DNA of 64,000 bases, from assembly GCA_948146395.1 (NCBI GenBank), contig OX411545.1, positions 17,349,026 to 17,413,025 of the forward strand, given 5' to 3'. Positions 10,820 through 21,224 of this stretch are shown one piece after another; the stretch's first letter is position 1, and each line of letters starts with the position of its first letter. The notes beneath the pieces are model-generated. The model made no database searches. It was not told where the DNA came from and saw only the letters and a program-made list of their open reading frames with translations. Made by a program: the position numbers and the translations under genes. This stretch comes from Fragum whitleyi. Taxonomy: Eukaryota > Mollusca > Bivalvia > Cardiida > Cardiidae.

Positions 10820-11395
10820 GCTCTGATTAGGGCCGAAGATTATAAACCTTTTTTCATGCTCAACTGAGAATTTTCTCAACTTTTGAATTCAAATAGATAG
10901 ATGAATATAAAGATGATATCAACAAGAGATGTTTGTAAAACATTTATGCCCCCACCAAAAAAAGAGAGCAGGTTGATGGCCTATTCTTTGTCTATTAAGA
11001 AAGGGCAATAGCTAAAAAAATATGATGAATAGCTATGGTTCTTGTGAACTGAAATTCTCCTCAGTGAGACCTATCCACCTGTGAAGTTTCATGATTCTAG
11101 CTTGCATACTTTTTGAGATATGGTTGAACAAAAAAGGTCTATGGCTGGCCAGACTGACAGACTGACAGACCTACTCACAGACAAGTGCAAAGCAATATAC
11201 CCCCTCTTCTTCGAAGGGGGTATAACAAGTTGTTATTTATAAAAACTTTTTTCATTATCTTTTATGTTCAAACATTTATCGTGGTCTTGAAACAGAAATA
11301 CAAATATATTTTATATATAATACAGATATAAAAGTTGAAAATTTAGAAAAATCTCAAGTGAGCATGAGAAAAAGATATAATCTCAGGCCCAAATG
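10820..11395. mobile_element. Palindromic element with a nested Helentron-like insertion (10921-11224)
   Basis: The outer element (start near AACCTTTTTTCATGCTCAAC, end ATAATCTCAGGCCC) is the imperfect palindrome also at 24505-24715 and 59205-59455. Inside, 10921-11224 begins AACAAGAGATGTTTGTAAAA, carries a GACAGACTGACAGAC tract and ends in the hairpin TATACCCCCTC to GAGGGGGTATA-type stem (11196-11224). Confidence 0.75.
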
Positions 11396-11517
11396 AATGA
11401 TACGCAGTTAAGAACAATACTACAGTTGACTACGTCAAAGAACACACAATGAGATTCCTCTCCCTTATTTCACCTGCTTTAACCTGCTTTTCTTTTTAAT
11501 TACGATTACGAAAAAAC

Positions 11518-11765
11518 AAAATATCAGACTGTCGGAGCACCTAACAATGGATTCCTGGTATTTCTACCACCTGAACTACCATTACACCCTTTCCTAGCCT
11601 CCGACTGCTATCTCACATAGGTTTACAATTATCTACCCATTGGTGAGAGACAAACGTCGGAAAGGATATTTTCCGCCACCGGGGATCGAACCCACTACTT
11701 CCAGATTGGAAGTCTTATGCCTAGCCAACTGCGCTATGGTGGTGGCTACCCAAGGGGTCAATGCA
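11518..11765 (-). repeat. SINE-A, tRNA-derived (minus strand)
   Basis: On the minus strand the head reads CATAGCGCAGTTGGCTAGGC (A box) and GTGGGTTCGATCCCCGG (B box), the two halves of a RNA polymerase III tRNA promoter. The body runs to GGAATCCATTGTTAGGTGCT. The anticodon loop is degenerate, so this is not a tRNA gene. Copies also at 14745-14970, 26498-26762, 27191-27471, 37845-38095, 43475-43690 and 48760-48979. Confidence 0.85.
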
Positions 11766-12147
11766 AAACTATTCCAAGTGCCCATAATATTAGAAGCCAC
11801 TTTCAAAAGTATTGTCCTAACCCCTAAATTTATCCTTTATGAGACAACTTTATTACAGATGCCACACAGCAAAACATCCCATAAAATGCTAAAATAAGGG
11901 AGAGGAAAGACAAACTCTTCACCAGGTCATTCCAATTTGTTATAATGATTCTTTTTAAACATTTGCTAATGTGGTTCAGCCTGTATTTCAGACCAATCAC
12001 AACCAAGGTTTCAAACATGTCATCTATACCATGATTGGCTAAAAACATTCTGTATCAGATACTTTGATTGGTTGAAAAAATATTCTTGAGAGATTCAGAT
12101 AATGGGAGCGTTTTCCTTCTAAAATTGTTTGATTTCAAAATTCAAAC

Positions 12148-12296
12148 AGTAATAGATCCGCAACATTTCCCACTCATGAACTTTTACAGTGTTGCTTGAG
12201 GTTTCCTACCGAAGATCATTAGGAAAACTCTGTTAACACTGTTAAAGTTCATTACTTCGGATACCTTGCGGAACTATTACAGGTCCACTACCTTTA
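12148..12296. mobile_element. T-family palindromic MITE
   Basis: Inner arms GAGGTTTCCTACCGAAGATC and the complementary TTAGGAAAACTCTGTTAACA are near the centre; the right end is GCGGAACTATTACAGGTCCA. Confidence 0.7.
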
Positions 12297-12644
12297 TATT
12301 ACAGGTGAGCTTCCCTAAGAATAACCTCGCTCATAACTTAGCTCTTACAGAATGTTTCAACCAATTCAGAGGGCTGTTCCAAAAATTCATGGGAACAAAT
12401 TTAATTAATCAAATTTGACATAATGAGTACGAGACCTGGTTAAGAGAGAAGACATTGACAGTTGTACCATCGAAATCACAATCACAGTGAGGCAGCTTAC
12501 CTTGATTAAACCCTAGTAAAATAATGGTTACATATCATACTCAAAAAATACATTTGTTGAATACTGCTAATAGGCAACCCAAAGTTTTGTAACTACAGTT
12601 TGAGTAATTGACAATGTGTTTTTGTAAGGTTGTGCGGTAAAAAT

Positions 12645-12850
12645 TCCATTTGATTAATGTTTGGTTTGATTTAAACTATTTCTGGTTTCATTTGATCGAC
12701 CTTTGATTGCATTTGGTTAATCTTTGATTTCGTTTGATTAAACTTTGATTCAAAATGGGTTAGTCTTTGATTCCATTTGATAATTTTAATTGACTTTTGA
12801 TTAATCTTTGATTCCATTAGTTTAATCTTCATTGCATTTGACTAATCCTT
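12645..12850. repeat. Short-period TTTGATT minisatellite
   Basis: About eight degenerate ~25-bp units built on CTTTGATTnCATTTGATTAA. CTTTGAT occurs intact at least five times. Region 12297-12644 before it is unassigned. Confidence 0.7.
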
Positions 12851-12869
12851 TTTTCTAACTTTTATGACA

Positions 12870-13320
12870 AAAGTTCTTTTAAAATTGAAATAAAGACATG
12901 AGCAATGCTCAAGTTTGCTTTGTTGCCTATCACTACACTTCATTCATACTGATAGCAGGGGTGTGGAATGCCCTTGCCGGACTTGTTCCACATGGGTTTT
13001 TGTACCTGCGGGCAACAACATTTTGCAAGGCCACTTGTCCGTGGACATGTAAATACATGGGAAAATCTTGGTATGGCGCTGTATAGATCAAAGAGATAAA
13101 TAAGCTTAATGTTTGTATCAAAGATTAGAAAACATTGTTTTTAAAGAAGAAAATGCTGGGTTTCAGCATTTTCTTCTTTAAAACAATGTTTTCTCATATT
13201 CTATCAATTCCCTTTTTTTGCCGACATGTTCATCTTAATTCTGGACAAGTAGAAAATTGCACTTCACTTGTCCAGGGACAGTTGGAGAAAATCAGCCTTG
13301 TATTCAGGATGTAAAAGCGT
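12870..13320. repeat. Unassigned intron with a 30-nt hairpin at 13129-13193
   Basis: AAACATTGTTTTTAAAGAAG pairs with its complement ending AAAACAATGTTTTCTCAT; the loop is GGGTTTC. The stem resembles the central hairpin of P2-type elements (compare 49215-49265). No exon is seen. Confidence 0.6.
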
Positions 13321-13586
13321 TTCTCAAGCACTTTGAGATGACACCCCACTTTGCACGTGCACATAGGTGCAAAGCGAGGTATCATTTTGAAAGCACTTCG
13401 CCAACGTTTTCATCCTAAACGCAGGGCTGTATTTCCAAACTCCTGCTGCAAACAACAGGGTGATCAGAGAAACACAATATTTTGAAAACAGACGAGCTAA
13501 ACATACACAAGTATACATTTGTCAGCTTTGTGATTTTAAATCGGGGTAGTGCTCTGGTAAGGTAATTGTGCAATAAGAATAAAGCT

Positions 13587-14115
13587 ACCGTATTTCCCCT
13601 AATAAAACCACCTTCCCTAAAAGAAGCACCCCTACATTTCTTACTTAGAAAAAAGGACTTCAAATGCCTAAATTTTAAGAAATTTTGGAGGCCTCTTCTT
13701 TAATTTGATGTGACTTTTCTCTAAGCAATCATTACTTGATTGTTTAGAGGAAATTCATCTCAAATTAAAGGGCAAAGGGCATAAAAGACATCAATTCAAT
13801 TTTTTATCAGTAAATGCATACTAAATAAAAGCTTCTCAAACATGTAATGTACATGTTTAGCTTCTGGGAGCAGTAATTAGAGGAAATATGGTAAAACCTT
13901 GTCATGCTGAATAAAAACCTTGGCAAATATGCATTGAAATCAAGATGCTGAAAGTAATGGATGCACTAATATTGTGAGCCAGTAACATTAAGTTTTTTCT
14001 TGAAGAAAAATCAGGTGGTAATGATAAAGATCAGTCTTCACAAAAGTACCGGCTGGTCTTAGTCTATAACTACCTCAAAAACAGGAATAATGTAAGTTCA
14101 GCAGGTCAAGGTTTT
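13587..14115. mobile_element. G-family MITE (13587-13893) abutting a degraded P1 (13893-14115)
   Basis: G ends are ACCGTATTTCCCCTAATA and AATTAGAGGAAATATGGT. The adjoining P1 has AACCTTGTCATGCTGAATAA at the left and TTCAGCAGGTCAAGGTTTTA at the right. 13321-13586 is unassigned. Confidence 0.75.
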
Positions 14116-14514
14116 ATGATACAATATCCTTAAGTGACCCAGATCCTGCCATCTAAGATCATTTTGCATTACAAATCTTTGCTTTAAGTAATAGTCTTAA
14201 AGTGTGGGCATTATATTTGAGTTATATTATTTTATAGTAAATTCCTGATCAACCAGTTGACTTGAGGTTCATTTTTGACAAGATTTATTAATCTAAAGAA
14301 AGTAATCTCAGAGGAAGTAGCCATTTTGAACTGTCCTACCTCCGACCATCATGTGATGTCATTCTTTAATTAGCACTGCAGCAAATTTTAATTGCTATTC
14401 GTGAAAAATATTAGCTGAACAGTCTAAGAAAATCACCTTATTTTTTTTCATGATTATGTATTGTGTGTAAAATAAATGATTTGTTGCTCAGGAAATGTTA
14501 TTATAAGAAATAAA

Positions 14515-14975
14515 GGTTAATTGATTGATTGATTTGAGTTTGACGCCACTTTCAACATTTTTTCAGTTATATTGCGGCAGCTGGAGAACCTAACAATGGA
14601 TTCCTGGTACTTCTCTCACCAGAACAATCATCACATCCTTTCCTAGCCTCCAGCTGCAAAGGTCACATAGGTCTTTGATTATAAACCCATTGATGAGAGA
14701 CAAATAGTCAGAAAGAATGAGTGCCGCTGTCGGGGATCAAACCAAATTGATTGATTCAATGGAGTTTTTTCGCCACTTTCAACATTTTGTTAGTTATATC
14801 GCAGCAGCTAGAGTACTTAACAATGGAGTCCTGGTGTTTCTCTCGCCAGTACTGCCATCACATTTTTTCCTAGCCTCCAGCTGCTATCTCACATAGGTCT
14901 ACAATTATCAACCCATTGGTGAGAGACAAAAAGTCGGAAAGAATGAGTGCTGCAATTGGGGATCGAACAAAATAT
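14515..14975 (-). repeat. Two SINE-A copies in tandem (minus strand)
   Basis: Both contain AACAATGGAnTCCTGGT and CTAGCCTCCAGCTGC. The left edges carry TTGATTGATTGATT, the complement of a (TCAA)n 3' tail. Both heads are eroded (GGGGATC then stop of similarity). 14116-14514 and 14976-15187 hold nothing I recognise. Confidence 0.75.
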
Positions 14976-15187
14976 AGGTTAAAATACACCATCGGAATAA
15001 AATTCTTTAATAAACAGTCTTAAACCTTGTTTGATGCAGTTTCTGTGCTCTGAGTATATTTGTATTAAGATGGTAAATAAATTCTCATGGTAACCCACAT
15101 GCTCAATTCAAATTTCGCTAATTAAAACCACAAACAAAAACTATGACTTAAATAAAACATGGCCGGAACTAGGACACCTGATGATAA

Positions 15188-15268
15188 TTTGATGGCTCAG
15201 TGCAAAACAGTTGTAACTCCCTATATGTTTATAGGGAGTTACAACTGTATTGCACTGAGCCATCAAAT
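15188..15268. repeat. S-family palindrome, best copy (81 bp)
   Basis: Arms of about 38 nt, TTTGATGGCTCAGTGCAAAA onward, are almost perfectly complementary to the right half ending GCACTGAGCCATCAAA around the loop TGTT. It stops 11 nt short of the exon 19 donor. Confidence 0.85.
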
Positions 15269-15285
15269 TGGTTACATGTACTTAC

Positions 15286-15516
15286 TTTCCGTTATTATAA
15301 AGTAATCCCCTTCATCCTCAATTTTATTATAATTTTTAATCGGTATCGATGTTTTTGGGTCGATAGCGCTGAGCGCCAGAATAATATTGCTGGTATTACT
15401 AAGAACGTCCGACTCTGGATAACTCCTAGTTATCACGGGGTTTTGAATTGTCCATCCCGGGTTCTGGAATCTGATGGTCGGGTCCGCTATTCCAACAATT
15501 GATATCACAACCGAAG
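15286..15516 (-). CDS. Cadherin exon 19 (end of EC 8, start of EC 9)
   Basis: Acceptor CATTTAG ends at 15517 and donor GTAAGT lies at 15280-15285. 231 nt, phase 1 in (Ala codon shared with exon 18) and phase 1 out (Ser codon shared with exon 20); residues 838-915. It opens SVVISIVGIADPTIRF, a degenerate linker lacking NDN, then a new EC with LALSAIDPKT in place of the DxD motif and GDYFIITES ahead of the next LD.E site. The phase fit to exon 20 shows that no exon is missing from the 8.6-kb intron between them. Confidence 0.93.
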
Positions 15517-15533
15517 CTAAATGAAAAAAAGAA

Positions 15534-16235
15534 AACAAGAGATGTTTGTAAAACATTTAACATGCCCCCCATAACAGTGGGTCAATAGCATGTTGTTTGT
15601 TAATTATCAAAGGGCAATAACTTAAATAATATGAAAATTAGAGAAACGATTCTTGTGAATTGCAATTCTCCTCAATGAGTTATAGCCACCTGTAAAGTTT
15701 CATGATCCTAGCTTGCTTACTTTTTTTATATGTTTCAGACAAAAAAACGGTCTACGGACCCACCGATGGACATCGGGCCAAAAGTTTTTGATGATAAATT
15801 GTCTCAAAACCTATAAATAGCCTAGATTCCTGCACTCTCATGAGGCTATTATATATTAGTCATTCAATATAAGACCTTATTGATTTTTCATTGTCACAGT
15901 AACAATATGGCATGAGACGTGAATCTTTTGAGATTGAAAAAATTGTGATGATAAATTGTCACAAAATCTATAAATAGCCTTGATTTCCTTCACTTTGAGG
16001 CTATTTTATATTTGTCCTTCAATATAAGACTTTTCATTGTCACAGTAAAAATACGACATGAGGCGTGATTTTTTTGTTTATTAAAAAAGTTGTAGTTGTG
16101 ATGATAAACTGTCACAAAATCTATAAATAGCCTCAATTTCCTTGTCTCTCATGAGACTATTTTATATTTGTCATATTGAATATAAGACCTGATTTTTCAT
16201 CATCACAATAAAGATATGATATGAGACATTAATCT
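15534..16235 (+). repeat. Helentron-like 5' part (15534-15778) and ~155-bp tandem repeat (15785-16235)
   Basis: 15534 begins AACAAGAGATGTTTGTAAAA, as in the element at 10921, and breaks off after ACGGTCTACGGACCCACCG. Then GATGATAAATTGTC recurs at about 15791, 15948 and 16101 (third copy GATGATAAACTGTC), roughly three units of ~155 bp with TATAAATAGCCT inside. Confidence 0.7.
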
Positions 16236-16257
16236 GTCACATTGATTGGGGACGATT

Positions 16258-16515
16258 TCGAGGGGTCAGTGCAATACCATTGTAAGTGCATATGATTATA
16301 TAGGCACTTACAATAGTGTTGCATTGACCAATCAATTTGCTCTTTTGATAGTGAGCATATGTTCAAAGTTTGAAGTGAATGTTTTCAATGAAACTACAAA
16401 ATGTCATTTTTTTTTTAAAAAAAGACATCGACAACAAAGATGACCATGACAACAATGGTGACACCAATGCAATAGCAATACCTAGGGCTTTCTTTGAAAA
16501 TAGCCGAGCTGATAA
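16258..16515. repeat. S2 palindrome and A-type fragment abutting exon 18 donor
   Basis: 16258-16341 is an S-like palindrome, GGTCAGTGCAATACCATTGT with its complement. 16345-16515 matches the 3' half of the A-type element up to GAAAATAGCCGAGCT and ends about 5 nt before the donor hexamer of exon 18. Confidence 0.65.
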
Positions 16516-16525
16516 TCTAACAAAC

Positions 16526-16658
16526 CTGATGCTTGCTGAGTTGTCTGCCCATTCAAATCTGTAGCAGTAACATTAATTGCGATTGTATCATAGTCCTGCC
16601 GTGTAATATTTCCAGCAACTTTAATAATTCCAGTGTTAGGTTCAATCAAAATTAAATT
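16526..16658 (-). CDS. Cadherin exon 18 (EC domain 8, middle)
   Basis: Acceptor TTTCAG ends at 16659; the donor is CAG|GTTTGT at 16520-16525, weaker than the GTAAGT used by most exons. 133 nt, phase 0 in and 1 out, residues 794-838. It encodes NLILIEPNTGIIKVAGNITR and then DYDTIAINVTATDLNG, the Y/T.I.V.ATD.NG pattern of EC strands E-F. The intron side of the donor is transposon sequence. Confidence 0.92.
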
Positions 16659-16794
16659 CTGAAACAACAAATTCAGGTTTGAGAATCACATTTATATATT
16701 GTTACATAGCTTGATAATTTGGACAATTTTATTAGTAGATTGCTGGCCCTCGTAAAGTCCCTCTGTCATAGAAGCTCCTCATATACTAAAATTT

Positions 16795-17595
16795 CTTGAA
16801 AGCTTTTCGGTGTTTCTTCGCGGAATAACGGTGGATTATCATTTTGATAAACTGATCACTGCCTAACCAGTGCAAAAGAAATAGAGGATAATCATTTGTT
16901 TAAGTGTAAGATCAATTATATTTCATTGAGTGAACGACAAAAGCTGTATTTTCACGAGTGGCAGAGCCATGAGTGAAAATATAGCTTTTGTCGTTTACGA
17001 AATGAAATATTACTCGATCTTACTCGAAAAACAAACAATTATTCTATTTCTTTAATGCAAACATCAGACAAAATGGGAAATTTCTAGGACATATTTTTGT
17101 AAAGCGCGTCATTTTGCACGTGATTGCTATGCAACTTCATTGTGACGTCACTTATTTTGCCTCGCATAGATGACGTCAAATATGGTGAAATGCACAAAAG
17201 CAGGGTATAAGTTTTTGATAATTTCACTGCTTTTGTGGTGAGATTATCAAGTGATAATCTACCGTTTTTTCTCGATAAACAACCAAAAAGCATTAAAGAA
17301 ATTATCAAAAACTTACCTGCCCTGCCTTCCTCCATTTCACTCTGACGTAATCTAGGCAGAGCAAAATAAGTGTCATCACCATGAACATTGCATGGCAATC
17401 ACATGCAAAATGAGGGCTTTAAGAAAATTTTTTCTAAAATTCTCAAATTTTGTCTCATTCTTGCAGTAAAGAAATAGAATAATTGTTTTTTGAGGTAGAT
17501 TTTTTTTTTCATTTAGTGAAAAACATTTTTTTTTGTTGATCACTCAATGAAATATAAACCAATCTTACACTGAAACAAACAATTATCCTCTATGT
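16795..17595. mobile_element. Compound M-family MITEs in opposite orientations
   Basis: About 16870-17280 is M in reverse (AACAATTATTCTATTTC, TGACGTCACTTATTTTGC) and 17255-17595 has M sequence forward and reverse fused to it. Two CRE-type words lie near 17142 and 17170. Confidence 0.7.
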
Positions 17596-19394
17596 ATCTT
17601 CTATTTTCAAAATATAATGGTCAGTGGTATGAAACAAGCAGCATATCTAATGACCTTAATATTGTAAGCCATAGCTTCTACAAGCTGTACAGAACCCCCA
17701 AAATCAAAGGCCTGAAAGGCCTGAATTGAAGACAGGACTGAATATTAACAATTGGAATGAAAATTGTGGCGTTTTGAGAAGATCTCTTGAGTGGGAATCA
17801 AAAATTTAAAACAATCATTGATGGTTACATATGGAAACTGCACCTTCCTAACAAATGAATATGCTTTCTTTTGAAGACTCATCACTTCCAGATAAACCTA
17901 TCCCTCTAGCCAATTCAAGCTTAACAAGAGGGTAACTGCCTTCATAATCGCTATTCATCCCCAAGTGAAAGTTTTCAATATCCTAAATAAAAAATATTCA
18001 TTTAACCAACAGAAATATGGTGGCAATTCCTGTATTCTAAAAACTCATATATTATGAATTATTGCAACCCTGTTTTATAAAATTGTATAGATTATCCCCA
18101 GCAATCCAATATGATCCAAATCCGATTTTTTCCAGTCAAACTTATTAAGTGGATGTGTAAAATTCTTAAATAAAATGTTAATCCACATGACACACATTGC
18201 TTACCCCTTGATGAAGAGCTGAACATTTCATTGTCATGGTGAATATTGCCCTGAATTGGAAATTTCTTCAAATTTCTTTTACATTTATTATCTGATCCAG
18301 GATTTGACTAATTATCTCCACATAGAAGAAGCAATGAAAGTAATACCAATATTCTTATACTTTTACTAGTCAAAGTCAATACCAAGAAGAAGTATTTTCC
18401 CGTACAATAGCTGTAGCTTTTTTTTATGAATACCGTTTAAGTTTCTTCCAGGAATGAAACATTCTATTTCTATTTTTCCATTGAGATATTTCATTCTCCA
18501 TTCAGGTTATTCTCCTTGCATATGGTCTTACTTAGTAGAAAATTATTTTTACTACAAAATAATATATCAACCTGTTAAGACAACCAACCTTTCAGGCCTG
18601 CTTTTCTAGATCAAGATTCGGATTGAACTATCCGGTGAACTATCAATTTTGACAAAACTGCCGAAATGACAGATCGTTAAATGAAATCATGAGCTATAGA
18701 ATTTATCACCTTGAGTAGAATTCTTTCAAAGTCCACTCCAGAATGTTACAAATAAATCCATTCCAGTTTCCAAAACAGTTTTTGTTATTGTCGAAAACAC
18801 ACAATTTTACGAGAAATAGGGAGTCTAAAATGGGGAACTGAAAATAGCTTGCCAATGCTATGCATAAAAACAGTTGTAGGATGCAATTGAAAAGTTGGAG
18901 CAAATGCAAAAGATTGCAGCCGAAAACGCCCTAAAACAGCACCACTTACGAATGTAAAACACGTTTCTGAAGGCAACTTCTGTATAGATCACGTGTTCAC
19001 TCCACTGAGGTCCCGGCCAGAATTTAGGTCAGCACCAAAATTTTACGGTATATTGTTACAGTACTGATTATTTTTGCCGCGTTTATTTTTATGAATGGGT
19101 CTACTTTTTTGAGCGTAATGACACATGTAGGATTGTTATCAAAATCCGATGGCGACGATCCCTATATTGAAAGACAGGTAAACCTGTCTTCAATAAAAAT
19201 TAACCCAACTAGAATTAAATTATTAACAATGTAAATGTTGCCCACTAACAATTTATTTTTTTACTTATGGGCACAACAATATCTTTCTTGATTAATCTTT
19301 TTAATACAATAACGACAGTTCTACAATATCAAAGGTAAAGTGGTAAATTAATTGTTAAAATATAACACAGTGTGTGTATTTTACATTTATTCGT
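17596..19394. other. Longest stretch without recognised repeats
   Basis: About 1.8 kb of AT-rich intron. I see no cadherin frame with splice sites and no family that recurs elsewhere in the window. 19310-19365 resembles the intron part of the exon-17-derived repeat unit (TATCAAAGGTAAAGTGG, AATATAACACAG). Confidence 0.5.
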
Positions 19395-19645
19395 CATCAA
19401 TACTGTAGCACATGCCCATATGAGCTACGCCTAGAGAAGCTGATTAGTGCAAGGATACATGATGAAGCTACTGCTTAGATCTGACATGGTTGTTTTACGT
19501 GCCCAGAGTAAAGCATCGTCTCACAGGACCTCAGTTAAACGTCTCATCAGAAAGACAATTAGTTTGTAAGTGTGCTAACATTGAGCCAAGGAATCAAACC
19601 CATGCAGTCAAACCTACATGGTTGTCTACAAACTGAGCTTATAAG
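19395..19645 (-). repeat. SINE-B, tRNA-derived (minus strand, diverged)
   Basis: It shares GTGCAAGGATACATGAT, GTCTCACAGGACCTCAGTTA and AGTTTGTAAGTGTGC with the clearer copy at 62925-63126. The tRNA head at the right end is eroded (AAACTGAGCTTATAAGG). Confidence 0.7.
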
Positions 19646-19654
19646 GATGAATTG

Positions 19655-20150
19655 TATATGTAACAGTCAAACTTACTCTTGACATTTATTGATACGGAGC
19701 TGGATCGATTGTTCAACATTAACAAATTCCGAAAGTGATCAATTAATAGGTAAAAAATAACACAGTCAAACTTACTCTGATATTTATACGTACAGAGCTC
19801 GGTTGATTGTTCAAAAGTAACAAATTTAGAGAGTGATCAATTTTAAATTGTTAAAATATAACACAGCCAAATTTACTCTGATAATTATTGGTACGGAGCT
19901 GGATCGATTGTTCAACAGTAACAAAGTCGGAGAGTGATCAATTAATTGGTAAAATGTAACACAGCCAAATTTACTCTGACATTTATTGGTACGGAGCTGG
20001 GTTGAGTGTTCAACAGTAACAAAGTCAGAGAGTGATCAATTAATTGTTTAAATATACACAGTCAAACTTACTCTGACAATTATTGGTATGAAGCTGGGTG
20101 GATTTTTCAAAAGTAACAAATTTGGAGCATCAAAGTTCACATATTAATCT
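19655..20150. repeat. Tandem array derived from the 3' edge of exon 17 plus its donor (5 copies)
   Basis: Five ~99-bp units, with donor complement TTAC near 19672, 19772, 19873, 19971 and 20068, each contain the last ~48 nt of exon 17, its splice donor and ~50 nt of intron. Example shared words: ACATTTATTGGTACGGAGCT against exon ACATTTATTGGTGCAGAGCT. The exon-derived reading frame stays open in at least the fourth copy. None has the exon's acceptor. The unit nearest the exon also keeps AGCATCAAAGTTCA from further inside it. Confidence 0.9.
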
Positions 20151-20159
20151 GTTTTAATA

Positions 20160-20635
20160 CATTTCAGTCTGTGCATGACATTTCCAACAATTTCACTTGT
20201 ACGCAAAGCAAAGTCCCTGGCCAGTCTGTGCAGCACAGTCTAACCAGAGACTTCACTGTACGCTATATAGATAGGTTAGGTCTCTTAACCCTTTGCTGTT
20301 TAATCCCTGCTTTTTACGTGCCTGTGATTTTATGATTGAGAAAACATTTGGAAAAAAGAAGAAATTGCTTCTAACAAGCAATTTCTTCTTTTTCCACACT
20401 ATTTTCTACCCTACTGAATGGTTATTTTTCAAATTAAATCCACTTAAAATTTTCGTCTGCAAAACCTTTGAATTTGGACAGGTCCAAAATTTTGTAAAAC
20501 AGGAAAGAGTTAATCCCTCTTCTGGCAATAAGCATACATTCTTCTGCACCAGTGGTTGTCTATGATGCTCAAAGTTTGTATGTTGTGCACATGTAAAACT
20601 GTTGGAAATGACATACACAGGCTCATTTGCAACAG
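20160..20635. mobile_element. MITE split by a P2 insertion (20285-20513)
   Basis: The outer termini are GTGCATGACATTTCCAACAA and the inverted TGTTGGAAATGACATACACA. P2 inside starts TTAACCCTTTGCTGTTTAAT and ends AGGAAAGAGTTAA with a central hairpin of GAAGAAATTGCTTC. This composite separates the exon-17-derived array from exon 17. A second outer element is near 21425-21680. Confidence 0.75.
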
Positions 20636-20696
20636 TCTACCATATCAAAGGTAGAGTGATCAGTTAATTGTTAAAATATAACACAGTTAAACTTAC

Positions 20697-20833
20697 TCTG
20701 ACATTTATTGGTGCAGAGCTGGGTCGATTGTTCAACAGTAACAAATTCGGAGCATCAAAGTTCAAACTGTATTCTATGTTGTTATTTGTATCTGGATCAG
20801 TTGCGTTTACTTGACCAATAATGGTACCAAGTG
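20697..20833 (-). CDS. Cadherin exon 17 (EC domain 8, start)
   Basis: Acceptor TTTCAG ends at 20834 and donor GTAAGT lies at 20691-20696. 137 nt, phase 1 in (Ala shared with exon 16), phase 0 out; residues 748-793. LGTIIGQVNATDPDTNNNIE is the classic EC A'-B segment with the DxD Ca site, followed by YSLNFD. The last ~48 nt have been tandemly copied into the downstream intron at 19655-20150; this copy is the functional one because only it is contiguous with the acceptor and the DPDTN segment. Confidence 0.95.
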
Positions 20834-20849
20834 CTGAAAGATAAAGATT

Positions 20850-21200
20850 TAAAATGTACAAGAGCCATGTCAGACATGGCCATCCCCCGTCGAGAAAGCT
20901 TGATAGTAAACTGAAGCCTAGTAGATTAAGGATTCTTTTGTACTGAGCTTCCTCATACTGAGTTCTACAAATACACAAAGGGTATAAGTAAAAATAACAA
21001 AGGGCAATAACTCCAAAATTATGCAAGCAAGAGTTGTTGTTCCTCTATGAGATCTATCCACCCATAAAGTTTCAAGTTGATAGCTTTAATACTTTAGGAG
21101 ATATGCTCCGGACAAGTTTAGTTATGAAATGATGGACGAAAACCATTACTATATCCCTTCGCTGAAACAGCAAAATAAAAATAAAGTACTTTTTCATATA
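20850..21200 (+). repeat. Helentron-like element (H48 type)
   Basis: It begins ACAAGAGCCATGTCAGACAT and GGCCATCCCCCGTCG, and ends ACTATATCCCTTCGCTGAAA. Related copies are at 29310-29705 and 48540-49030. The 5' CCATGTCAGACATGG is itself a palindrome. Confidence 0.65.
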
Positions 21201-21224
21201 ACAAAAGGAACTTGATGGTCCTAA

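Noticed and set aside
16482..16525. Extending exon 18 leftward through GLLDYQLGYFQRKP
   Set aside because: Those residues read through the donor into an A-type transposon end; stopping at CAG|GTTTGT gives the phase needed by exon 19.
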